A stretch of DNA of 64,000 bases, taken from assembly GCA_022559845.1 (NCBI GenBank), contig CM040117.1:77227731-77291730 (forward strand), read 5' to 3'. Each line of letters opens with the position of its first letter. Within the stretch, counting starts at the first letter, position 1. Below the pieces are notes generated by a model, which saw nothing but the letters and a program-made list of their open reading frames with translations, did no database searches and had not been told where the DNA came from. This document shows, in pieces, positions 31,951 to 42,139 of the stretch. The translations under genes and the position numbers were made by a program. The DNA is from Amorphophallus konjac (Eukaryota; Streptophyta; Magnoliopsida; Alismatales; Araceae).

Positions 31951-34900
31951 TATGGACGTCAAAAAATGACAATGATGATCATACGACACTCGCGTCTACG
32001 CGTTCAAGCGCAAGTCGAAGACGAGAGGGCCGAACAAACCCATACCTCGCCCAACCAGGATGAGAACTCACTTGGTGGTCCGCCATCCGTTAAGGAAGCC
32101 CCCGGGCAGAAGATACGGCCACAATTCTACGACCGGCCATGCCGAGAGCAGAATCAAAGAAAAGGCGGGAACTCGGGCACAGCCTGGCATGCATCGAAAG
32201 TCACGCAAAGTCTGGACCGAGCCCCAAAAGCTACGAACGGAACATTGCGGAGGCCATGCATCTCAACTAAAACATTCAGGGAATGCCAACGTTCATATAA
32301 ATGGCCGCGCTTCTGAGAAGAATCACTTTGAGGCTTAAAACGACACCGTAGAGCATCAATCCGGCGCGCCCCTTGCTTTGTTAATACGGCGCGCCCCCTT
32401 TATGCTCTAATACGGCGCCCCTTTGCAAAAGTTTAATCCGGCACGCCCCCGGTTGCGCCGTTTTAACCGAAGTACCCATTTGCCCATTTTTAAAAGCTTC
32501 TCCTTCAAATGCTAAAGCGGCGTGGCCATTTGAAGGCCAAAAAATTAATACGGCGCGCTACTTTTGGAGAACCCATCACAATATCCTCTTCTTAATACGG
32601 CGCACCAAATGTAAATGAGTTTAACCCCATCCTGTCCCGTCTGCCAACCGATGCTCTGTTTAGCATAAATGCGACGCACAGAGAACATTCAATGCCCATG
32701 GCTCTGCTTCTACCTCCGTTCGACAGCACAGAAGCGGCAACGACGAAGCAACCCCCGGCAGACCTGCGAACATCCCGTCCTCAGATGAACGGCAGCGTAC
32801 GGCGCGAACCAGCATCGTCCAGCGCATCGAGTCAACTCCCAACTTCATTGCGGATGAGGTGGAAGTGCAGGAATGCTCCCAAGCTGGCCATTCTATAAAA
32901 GGGGCAGCGTTGTGAAGAAAGAGGAGAGGCTGGAGGAGAGACTGAAAGGGGGGGCTGGTTGTTTCGGCTAAGGTCTCCGGCGTCCGAAGAGAAGAAGAAG
33001 CTCCATCCATTCATATCTGCAAGGTGAAGAAAAAGGAGAGAGAGGGTGAGAAAGAGAGAAGGGAGAGAAGGGGGGAGCTTGTGCTCTGTTCCTCCTTCTC
33101 CCCCACCGGTGTATCTTCTTCTCTCCCCCACCTCAACCTCTAGTTTTTTTTATCTTCTCCATTGTATTCTTCCCTGTGCTTTTGGGGTAGATCTCCTTTT
33201 GTACCTGTCTTCCCTCCTTTCCCCTGAGGATGAATAAAATAGTGGCTTTGTAAGCATGCACAATGTTTTGTTGCTCTGATCTGGCTTCCCCTTTCCTTTA
33301 GTTTTTTTTCTTTCTCTCAATTTTCTGCATCACCCGGGGTCCTCGAGAGCTTGCCCCTTTTGTGGCATGAACTTTGAGGGAACCCGTTCGAAGGGTGAAC
33401 ACTCATAGCTATTCATGGCGAACATCCGTCCCTGTGGGACTTCCACAAAATCACCACCCGTGAGCTGCTGGAGCTCTTGAAGGCTAGTCCTCGAGCCTCC
33501 ATAAGCACTTATGGGTTAACGGAGGCCTCACTCCGAGTTTTGAGGTTCACCCTAGAGCAATCCGTTTGGTGTTCCCCATTTTTCTCTGGTAAGCTTCAGT
33601 CCCTGGGAGATGCTGCCCAAATTTTGCCAGACGAAGAACACGTAAGAACAGATGAACAAACTAAGCCCCTGAATCAAGCTAAATCTCTGAGTTCCTACAT
33701 AATAAACCCCTCGAGTAAAACATCCAAATACACGTACTCATTCACCTCAACAAATGATCAGAAGCACTCTATTGATTTAAAGTGTCAATCGAACAAATAA
33801 TACATCCATTTGATCAATCTGCAGGTTAAAAAATAAGAACAAAAGCAAAAAGAATCAAACAGAATGAAATAAAACCCATAGAGCTTAACCCGGCGTGCCT
33901 CCAATCTGGCGCGGGCTAATCTGGCGCGCTCACCCCCCGTGCCGGTTTAACTCTACACTCAAAACCATTCTCGAAATCTTGGGATGAATAGTGCCCCCTT
34001 ACTATTCACCTTGATAATCTGGCGCGCCATTCTTCTTGAACCTAATCCCACGCGCCCTCCTTTTATTGGCTAATCCGGCGCGCCCCCCCTTGCTCCCTTA
34101 TCCGGCGCGCCCCTCTTCTTGAACACATTAAATCGGCGCGCCCTTCTTCCCCTTGGGATCCCATTAAACCGGCGCACCCTCCCATTGTGCTTATTTCGGC
34201 GTGCCATACTGTTCATTGACCATTAACTGGTGAGCCCCTTGGCATCCCCTTATCCGGCGCGCCCCTTGGCTTCCTTAAACCTGTGCGCATCCCACTTTCC
34301 ATTTAACCGGCGCACCCTATCTTCTCTTGGTGTCTCCTTAAACTGGCGTGCCTAAAAGAGAAAGAATGATTAACTGACAAGAGAAAAGACTTTAAGCTAA
34401 TGGATAAAACGAATGAAAGGAATATGAAGCCAATAATCAAATATTACCCCTGCTATAACTAAAAGTTTTGTTCCGGGGGCGCTGCCCCCTTGACCCCCGC
34501 GACCTGACCGGGCAGGTCGAACCCTGTGACTTGACTGCGCAGGTCAATCCGCGTGCGAGGGCGCACGTTGGCGAGTTCGGGTGTCACGCCCCAGGCGTGA
34601 CATCGGGTTTCACACTTAACAACCCTCTCCCCCAGACTATGCGTGAAGAGAAAAGCAATGATGCCCCTTGGTATCGGACGTGGACCTCGGAATCCCCGAC
34701 ATGGTCATGATCCGGGCACCTCTTGGGCCGGTAATTCATCAGCTTGACCCACTTCTTCCGGGATCCGATCCCGCATCCGCATTAAACTTGCCATACCTAC
34801 GGCAGACATCCGTACGGTTTTATCGTCGTCTTCGACGCTACAAATGCGGACTTCCGTCCGAACATGAAATGGTCCGTGAGTGACCAACATATACGTATCT

Positions 34901-35247
34901 ATGAACATTTTACGTCCCAACGTGGGTTTGTTTAAACGTGATCCGAGATCATTGTTCTCGCTTTGTTACCATGAATCTCAGGCCGTAGGGCCCTTATTCC
35001 CGGTAATCAATCAAGGGTGTTCCCCCGTATGGGAGATGTAAATAACATCGTGGCCTTTATGGCACGACGAGTTTCGGTCCCGACTTGAACTATACAATTG
35101 TCTGATTAGTCAGATCGAGCGCACCATGGGCTTCCGTGAAGCCTGAATAAATCCTCACTTTGTGACTGGCACGCCCTCGCACTAAATAAACGAATTAACC
35201 CCGATCAACGAATGAACCGATTCTTTCTGAATTTTAGTGCGTCCACA
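31951..35247 (+). repeat. 3' LTR of Tat-2 (3297 bp)
   Basis: Starts TATGGACGTC (the first G of TG has become A) and ends GCGTCCACA. It repeats the 5' LTR layout: motif clusters at 32358-32610 and 33893-34355, TATA box at 32894-32900, possible poly(A) signal at about 33233. Its extra length is mostly a 26-bp insertion at 34582-34607. Confidence 0.94.
34577..34607. mobile_element. 21-bp TG...CA palindrome flanked by a 5-bp duplication, only in the 3' LTR
   Basis: 34582-34602 has left arm TGTCACGCC, centre CCA and a right arm that is the exact reverse complement of the left. It is flanked on both sides by TCGGG (34577-34581 and 34603-34607). The 5' LTR has one TCGGG at the same place and no palindrome, so this is an insertion after Tat-2 integrated. 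The ends and the duplication length are those of an LTR. Confidence 0.75.
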
Positions 35248-35252
35248 AGTGC
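35248..35252. repeat. Right target-site duplication of Tat-2 (AGTGC)
   Basis: Partner of GGCGC at 9206-9210; the TatH pol frame resumes with the next base. Confidence 0.65.
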
Positions 35253-35703
35253 ACCGGTGAAAGGACGGCCGCTGGTTTTGTACATCGCAGCCACATATGA
35301 CTCCCTGGGGGCAATGCTACCCCAGAACAATGAAGAAGGGAAAGAGCAAGCCCTCTACTACCTCAGTCGAAGATTAGTCAGAACTGAGGAGAGATACACC
35401 CACATTGAGAAGATCTGCTTGGCACTGGTCTTCACTGTCAAGAAACTCCGACACTACATGCTGTCACATGAGATTAGGCTGATCTCCAAGGCGGATCCGC
35501 TAAAGTATATCATGTCCCAACCGGCACTCAAAGGTTGTTTGGGCAAATGGGCGGTGATCCTTATGGAGTTTGATATCTCCTACATACCACAAAAGGCCGT
35601 CAAAGGCCAAGCTATTGTAGACTTCTTTGTTGAGCATCCAGTACCTGAAGACTGCCCGCTGGAACCAGAGCTTCCTGAAGATGAAACCCTAGAGGTCGGC
35701 TAG
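35253..35703 (+). pseudogene. pol: TatH RNase H
   Basis: Continues the RT fragment ending at 9210: PVKGRPLVLYIAATYDSLGAML, YTHIEKICLALVFTVKKLRHYM, LISKADPLKYIMSQ and FDISYIPQKAVKGQAIVDFF, ending TAG at 35701-35703. It is clearly homologous to Tat-2 at 18402-18858. The residues before 35253 in this open frame belong to the Tat-2 LTR. Confidence 0.92.
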
Positions 35704-36314
35704 GTACAGCCCTCTCTATGGCAGCTGTATTTTGACGATGCTTCTAGAATTGACACTCAGCTACTGGGTCAGCCAGAGTCAGGGCGGGGGTAGGCATAGT
35801 CCTGAAATTTCCAGAAGGAGAAGTTATATATACATCTTGCTCAATAAACAAGCCATGCACAAACAATGAAGCAGAATATGAAGCCCTGATCATCGGGTTG
35901 CAGATTGCTCTGTCTATGGAGATCCAAATGTTGGAAGCATTCGAAGATTCCATGCTAGTTATAAAACAGCTGGAGGGAGAGTTCAAGGTGTGGAAGTAAG
36001 AGCTCCTCCTGTATTATCAACTAGCCCTCCGATTGATGGCGCGATTCTATTTCATCGAAATCAAGCACATTAACCGAGGATAGAATGCTCAAGCAGATGC
36101 CCTCGCAAAGTTGGATAGTTCTTTGGCAGTCCCACCAGACACAAGCTTAAATATAGCTGTAATCAACCGTCGCCAGGTCCCCAGTATGATGGAGGTTCTG
36201 GCCGATGAACAAGAGAATGAAGCGGCAGCTGTAGAAGAAGTTCAGCAGCCCGACTGGCGGGAGCACCTTCTGCGTGGGTTCCAGTGCCAACAGCTTCCAA
36301 AAGAAAAAGAATAA
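35704..36314 (+). pseudogene. pol: TatH archaeal-type RNase H and linker
   Basis: LWQLYFDDASRIDT opens the domain; a frameshift follows, then GVGIVLKFPEGEV, TNNEAEYEALIIGLQ and EAFEDSMLVIKQ (Glu replaces the usual Gly before Asp), NAQADALAKL. The linker (SSLAVPPDTSLNI...VEEVQQPDW) ends at TAA 36312-36314. Several stops occur (TAG near 35792, TAA at 35998). Confidence 0.85.
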
Positions 36315-36317
36315 AGA

Positions 36318-37534
36318 ATGAAGCTCCTAAGGGTCAAAGACTCCTACGAGATGAGAAGTGGAACCTTGTTCCGAATAATGGCCGATGCCAAAAGGAAAGT
36401 TCTGCTCCGCTGCTTGTCTCCAGCAGAACCCGGGCAGGTAATGCAAGAGGTCCATGTCGGGTCAGCTGGAGCGCACCAGGCCAGGCCGAAAATGAAAATT
36501 GAAATAAAGAAATTGGGCTATTATTGGCCCTCCATGTTTGATGATTGCTGCAAGTTTGCTAAAGCTTGCCAAAAATGTCAAGAGCATGCCAACATGTCCA
36601 AGAGACCGCCGGTGCCGCTACACCCCACCCTACCAAGTTAGTGGTTCGCCCAATGGGGCACGAACGTGGTAGGGCCACTGCCAGCATCCTCGTCAGGGTG
36701 CGGATATATCTTAGCCGCCACAGATTACATCTCCAGCTGGGCAGAAGCCGTTGCGCTAAGAGATGTAACGGGAGAACTGGTCGCAAGGTTCTTCCGGCAG
36801 AACATAATATTCCGGTTTGGGGTCCCCAGCCAAATTATCTCTGACAATGGCAGCCACTTCAGAAATCAGAAGGTTTATCGACTAGCTGATAAATATAAGA
36901 TTGACTGGAGGACCTCGTTCCCCTACAACCCTCAAGCCAATGGACTTGCAGAAGCCTTCAATAAAACACTATGCACACTGCTGGCAAAGACTGTCAAGTC
37001 TAATAAAAAGGACTGGAAAGAAAGAATGTACGAAGCGCGGTGGGCCTATCGTACGGTCTATAAAACCCAACCGACTGTTCACCATTCTCCCTCGTATATG
37101 GGTCGGAGGCTGTGGTGCCGATTGAATTGGAAGTCCCCTGACTGTGAGTCGCCATCCAGCATGGTTTGGCTAGTGATGAATAGACCAATATGGAAAGAAG
37201 ACTGGAAGAGCTTGCCGAGCTCGAAGGAAAGCGTCTTTGCGCGCAACAAAATATTCAACTCTACCAAGCTCGCATGGCCAGTGCTTTTGACAAGCTGGTC
37301 AACGGTCGAGAGTTCAAGAAGGGTGACCTAGTGATGGTCAAAAGAAGAGAAGTGATGGCCTCCAACCCCAAAGGGAAATTGGTTGAAAACTGGGTTGGAC
37401 CATACGTCATCCGTTGAGTATATGAAGGGGGTGCGTACGTCCTTGTAGATCACAAAGGAGTCATCCAGTTCTGTCCCCTTAATGAAAAACACCTGAAGCT
37501 GTATCACACAGCTCAACCGGCATTCTCAGAATGA
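36318..37534 (+). pseudogene. pol: TatH integrase
   Basis: Zinc-binding HVGSAGAHQ...CCKFAKACQKCQEH; core domain with QWGTNVVGPLPASS, where the first catalytic Asp has become Asn (GAC to AAC), then IISDNGSHFRNQ (D) and NPQANGLAEAFNKTL (E). A stop occurs at about 36641 and the frame shifts near 37085. The C-terminal part (REFKKGDLVMVKRREV...PLNEKHLKLYH) ends at TGA 37532-37534. Frame, domains and wording parallel Tat-2. Confidence 0.92.
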
Positions 37535-38933
37535 CCAGGACCGACCTTAGTCTAGTGGCACTCCACACTGGCTAAGTTCTACCTGCCTTAGTCTAGTGGC
37601 ACTCCGCCCTAGCTAAGTTCTACCTACCTTAGTCTAGTAGCACTCCACCCTAGCTAAGTTCTACCGACCTTAGTCTAGTGGCACTCTGCCCTAGCTAAGT
37701 TCTACCTACCTTAGTCTAGTGGCACTCCGCCCTAGCTAAGTTCTACCTACCTTAGTCTAGTGGCACTCCGCCCTAGCTAAGTTCTACCTACCTTGGTCTA
37801 GTAACATTCCACCCTGACCGAGCTCTATCTGCCTTAGTCTAGTGGCACTCCACCCTAGCTAAGTTCTACCGACCTTAGTCTAGTGGCACTCTTCCCTAGC
37901 TAAGTTCTACCTGCCTTAGTCTAGTGACATCCCGCCGTAGCTAAGTTCTACCTACCTTAGTCTAGTGGCACTCCGCCCTAGCTAAGTTCTACCGACCTTA
38001 GTCTAGTGGCACTCCACCCTGGCTAAGTTCTACCTGCCTTAGTCTAGTGGCACTCCGCCCTAGCTAAGTTCTACCTACCTTGGTCTAGTGGCACTCCGCC
38101 TGGGCGAGCTCTCCCTACCCTGGGTCTAGTGGCATTCTGCCCTAGCCGAGCTCTTCCTACCTTGGTCTAGTGGCATTCCGCCCTAGATAAGTTCTACCTA
38201 CCTTGGTCTAGTGACATTCTGCCCTGGCCATGCTCTATCTGCCTTAGTCTAGTGGCACTCCGCCCTAGCTAAGTTCTACCGGCCTTAGTCTAGTGACACT
38301 CTGCCCTAGCTAAGTTCTACCTGCCTCAGTCTAGTGGCACTCCGCCCTAACTAGGTTCTACCTACCTTAGTCTAGTGGCACTCCGCCCTAGCTAAGTTCT
38401 ACCGACCTTAGTCTAGTGGCACTCCGCCCTATCTAAGATCTACCTGCCTTAGTCTAGTGGCACTCCGCCCTAACTAAGTTCTACCTACCTTAGTCTAGTG
38501 GCACTCCGCCCTAGCTAAGTTCTACCTGCCTTAGTCTAGGGGCACTCCGCCCTAGCTAAGTTCTACCTACCTTAGTCTAGTGGCACTCCGCCCTGGCTAT
38601 GTTCTACCTACATTAGTCTAGTGGCACTCCGCCCTAGCTAAGTTCTACGTGTCTTAGTCTAGTGACACTCTGCCCCAGCTAAGTTCTACCTACCTTAGTC
38701 TAGTGGCACTCCACCCTAGCTAAGTTCTACCGACCTTAGTCTAGTGGCACTCTGCCCTGGCTAAGTTCTACCTGCCTTAGTCTAGTGGCACTCCGCCCTA
38801 GCTAAGTTCTATTGACATTAGTCTAGTGGCACTCCGCCCTGGCTGAGCTCTACCTACCTTAGTCTAGTGGCACTCCGCCCTGGCTGAGCTCTACCTACCT
38901 TGGCCTAGTGGCACTCCGTCCTGGCAGAGCTCC
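37535..38933 (+). repeat. About 34 copies of a 41-bp tandem repeat (TatH)
   Basis: Unit: CCTTAGTCTAGTGGCACTCC continuing GCCCTAGCTAAGTTCTACCT; exact spacing 41 where I measured it (37586 to 37627). CTTAGTCTAG and CTAGCTAAG in each unit can pair as a 9-bp stem with one bulged T. Copies vary by substitutions (GTTCTACC/GCTCTACC; CTAGCTAAG/CTGGCTGAG). The array starts directly after the integrase stop. Confidence 0.95.
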
Positions 38934-38937
38934 AATA

Positions 38938-38983
<46 letters not shown>

Positions 38984-38988
38984 TAATG
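38934..38988. repeat. (TA)n microsatellite
   Basis: Alternating TA with one G interruption, between the 41-bp array and the next array. Confidence 0.95.
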
Positions 38989-38994
38989 ACATAA

Positions 38995-39520
38995 AAAATG
39001 ACATGGCCATTACGGGCCTTACGCCCTAATCGGCACAGATCTATCCTTTGCGTTAGCATTGCCTTCTTGCTAACGAATAAATCCTTGTTCTCGGCGCAAG
39101 ACTTCGTGTCCTAGCCGACACTACTACAACAATGCCATTGCGGGCCTTACGCCCGAATCGGCATAGATCTATCCTTTGCGTTAGCATTGCCTCCTTACTG
39201 ATGAATAAACCCCCTCTCTCTCGGCGCAAGACTTCGTGTGCTAGCCGACCCTCCTACAACAATGCCATTGCGGGCCTTATGCCCGAATCGGCACAGATCT
39301 ATCCTTTGCGTTAGCATTACCTCCTTGCTAACGAATAAACCCTCTCTCTCGGCGCAAGACTCCGTGTCCTAGCCGACCCTCCTACAACATTGCCATTGCG
39401 GGCCTTACGCCCGAATCGGCTCAAATCTTCCCTTTATGTTAGCATTGCCTCCTTGCAAACGAATAAATCCCCTTTCTCGGTGCAAGGCCTCGCGTCCTAG
39501 CCGACCCTCTCAACGTCCTC
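38995..39520 (+). repeat. Four copies of a ~129-bp tandem repeat
   Basis: Units begin GCCATTRCGGGCCTTACGCC at 39006, 39134, 39264 and 39392 (spacings 128, 130, 128) and contain CGGCGCAAGACTTCGTGT. The first one starts after the TA microsatellite. Confidence 0.92.
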
Positions 39521-39524
39521 CTGT

Positions 39525-40590
39525 TATGTAAAAAAAAAAGGGAAAAAAAGGGGGCTTAAAATAGAGGTGCCCCACCGGCCTTGTTCCTACATTAGGACAA
39601 GGGCAGAAACGAGTATAACCTAACTGTGGCAAAAACCCGAAAGGGCGCCGCAGGTAAAATCGCATACCCCGTCACGTGAAAACCTGAAAGGGCGCGTGGG
39701 CAAAAGCAAGAGGGGGCTGGCTTCGGCGAAAACCTGAAAGGGCGCTTAAGTCAGTAATGTGGTAACTTAAAGTCCCTTTTCAACCCATCCTAATGAAACT
39801 CCGGAAAGGGTGATCACCCTAGACCCTACCGGAGATCTTTTCATCAATATCCTTCCGACCATTGCCATCATCGGCAAGACCGGTCAACCCCTCCCCTTAA
39901 CTTGGACCTTCTATCCTCATTGATGAATAAACCAATCCCTTGCTTAAAACACTTAACCAATGTCAATAAATAAACCCGCTTTCAACCCTCGCCACCATCG
40001 GCGGGGCCGGTCGACATTTTCCCTTAACTTGGACCTTACGTCCTCGTTAATAAACCTATCCTTTGCTACGGCATTTGGTTCAATGCCAATGAACCTCCTC
40101 TCGACCTTTGCCGCCATTGGCAAGATCGGTCAGTATTCCCTTAATCTGGACCTTTCATCCTTGTTAATGAATCTACTTTTGCTTCGACATTCAAACTAGT
40201 GTCGATGAACAAACCTGTGATCGGCCCTTGCCACCATCAGCAAGGCTAGTCGACATCTCACTAACACGAAGCCCTCATCCGTTGTCAACAAGCGAACGTG
40301 TGTTCATCCTGGATTCATTCCGTGAACCAAAAAAAAAGAAAGAAAGAAAATAAAAATAAATGAGGCTTAAAATAGAGGTGCCTCGCCGGACTTGTTCCTA
40401 CACTAGGACAAGGACAAAAATGGCCATAACCTGGCTGTGGTGAAAACCCGAAAGGCCGCCATAGGCAAAATCGGGTACCCCACCACGTGAAAACCCGAAA
40501 GGGCGCGTAGGCAAAAGCAAGAGGGGGCTGGCTTTGGCAAAAACCTGAAAGGGCGCTTAAGTCAGTAAAGTGATGTTTTAAAAGTTCCCA
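39525..40590 (+). repeat. Direct duplication of a ~265-bp block, with ~120-bp repeats between
   Basis: Block 1 at 39530-39790 and block 2 at 40327-40588 share an A-rich start, GGCTTAAAATAGAGGTGCC, TTGTTCCTACA and three copies each of AAAACCYGAAAGGGCGC. Between them (39845-40320) four units of about 120 bp carry GCCATCATCGGCAAGACCGG then CTTAACTTGGACCTT and ATGAATAAAC. No gene. Confidence 0.85.
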
Positions 40591-40594
40591 ATCT

Positions 40595-41665
40595 ACTTCT
40601 GACCCCTATCATCATCGGTAGGATCGGTCAGCCTCCTTGCGACCCTTGTCATCATCGGTAAGATTTTCTTACCCTTGTCATCATCGACAGGATCGGTCAG
40701 CCTCCTTGTGACCCTTATCGTCATCGGCAAGATCGATCGACCTACTTCTGACCCTTGTCATCATCGGTAGGATTGGTCAGCCTCCTTGCAACCCTTGTCA
40801 TCATCGGCAAGATCGGTCGACCTACTTCTGACCCTTGTCATCATCGGCAGGATCGGTCAGCCTCATTGTGACCCTTGTCGTCATCGGCAAGATCGGTCAA
40901 CCTACTTCTGACCCTTGTCATCATCAGTAGAATCGGTCAGCCTCCTTGCGACCCTTGTCGTCATCAGCAAGATCGATCGGCCTACTTCTGACCCCTATCA
41001 TCATCGGCAGGATCGGTCAGCCTCCTTGCGACCCTTGTCGTCATCGGTAAGATCGGTCGACCTACTTCTGACCCTTGTCATCATCGGCAGGATCAGTCAG
41101 CCTCCTTGCGACCCTTGTCACCATCGGTAAGATCAGTCGACCTACTTCTGACCCTTGTCATCATCGGCAGGATCGGTCAGCATCCTTGCGACCCTTGTCA
41201 TCATCGGCAAGATCGGTCGACCTACTTCTGACCCTTGTCATCATCGGCAAGATCGGTCAACCTACTTCAGACCCCTGTCATCATCGGCAGGATCGGTCAG
41301 CCTCCTTGCGACCCTTGTCATCATCGGCAAGATCGGTCAACTTCCTTCTGACCCTTGTCACCATCGGCAAGATCAGTCAACCTCCTTGCGATCCTTGTCA
41401 TCATCGGCAAGAGCGGTCAACTTCCTTCTGACCCTTGTCATCATCGGCAAGATCGGTCAACTTCCTTCTGACCCTTGTCACCATCGGCAAGATCCATCAA
41501 TATTCTTGCGACCCTTGTCATCACCGGCAAGATCGCTCAACTTTCTTCTGACCCTTGTCATCATCGGCAAGATCGGTCAGCCTCCTTACGACCCTTGCCA
41601 CCATCGGCAAGATCGGTCAACCTCCTTCTGACCCTTATCATCATCGGCAAGATCGGTCAACACTT
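40595..41665 (+). repeat. About 27 copies of a 40-bp repeat with an 80-bp higher order
   Basis: Monomer ACCCTTGTCATCATCGGCAA then GATCGGTCAACCTACTTCTG, exact 40-base spacing over long stretches. In the first half, monomers ending CCTCCTTGCG alternate with ones ending CCTACTTCTG, so the real unit was a dimer. The period is not a multiple of three, so long open frames here are not proteins. The monomer is related to the ~120-bp units just upstream. Confidence 0.93.
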
Positions 41666-42139
41666 CCCTTAGCCTGGACTTTTCATCCTCGTTGACCAAT
41701 AAGCCCCCTTTGCTTCGACATGTAGCCTATGTCGATGAATAAACCCTACCCTCAGTTTTCATCACCATCGGCGAGTTTGGCTGACAAGCCTTCTAACCTT
41801 ATTTCCCGGTCCTAGGAGGCCTCTACACTTTCGTCCTTCGAACTTTTTTGGCCTACTTTAGCCATTGCTTGGCCCCGAGAGTAGTTACGACGTGGTGGAG
41901 TAGACACCTCACCCCTTCGCTGAAGGCGTGAGCGCTCTCCTGCCCTAGTGACTTACATACTCGGACTAAGTTAACTGGTAAATAAAAAAGAAAAGAGGAA
42001 AAGAATAAAAAAAATGATGAAGTCGTCATTTGGCAGCAAGTGAAGATATTTCATTCTTGTAGAGCAACAAGATACATGTTACGCGGGGCATACCCCGAGG
42101 TACATGAAGTCCACTAGACAAAAAGGCAAATGGAAGAGA
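41666..42139 (+). other. TatH spacer between repeat arrays and antisense gene
   Basis: No gene on the plus strand. Contains a last diverged ~120-bp unit, CCCTTCGCTGAAGGCGTGAGCGCT near 41909 (shared with Tat-2 31798), an A-rich stretch near 41980-42015, and, read on the minus strand, the probable 3' UTR of the antisense gene. Confidence 0.7.

Larger units (their letters stand above)
9211..35247 (+). mobile_element. Tat-type Ty3/gypsy retrotransposon Tat-2, complete, carrying a nested chromovirus
   Basis: Both LTRs are present (9211-12484 and 31951-35247), with PBS, gag, pol, tandem repeats and a PPT-like tract between them. Excluding the chromovirus at 20957-30716 and one 5-bp duplication its length is about 16.3 kb. 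The order RT, RNase H, archaeal-like RNase H, integrase is diagnostic of the Tat lineage. LTR ends are TGTGGACG and CGTCCACA, an 8-bp inverted repeat, each intact at one terminus and with one substitution at the inner copy. Stops and frameshifts make it non-functional. Confidence 0.93.

Noticed and set aside
37535..38933. CRISPR-like regular array
   Set aside because: The repeats are head-to-tail without unique spacers, lie behind a Tat pol gene in a plant genome, and no cas-like gene is present. It is a tandem satellite-type array.
40915..41672. Long plus-strand open frames of 70-160 codons over the 40-bp array
   Set aside because: The unit length is not divisible by three, the same peptide words appear in all frames, and the frames follow only from the low stop content of the repeat.
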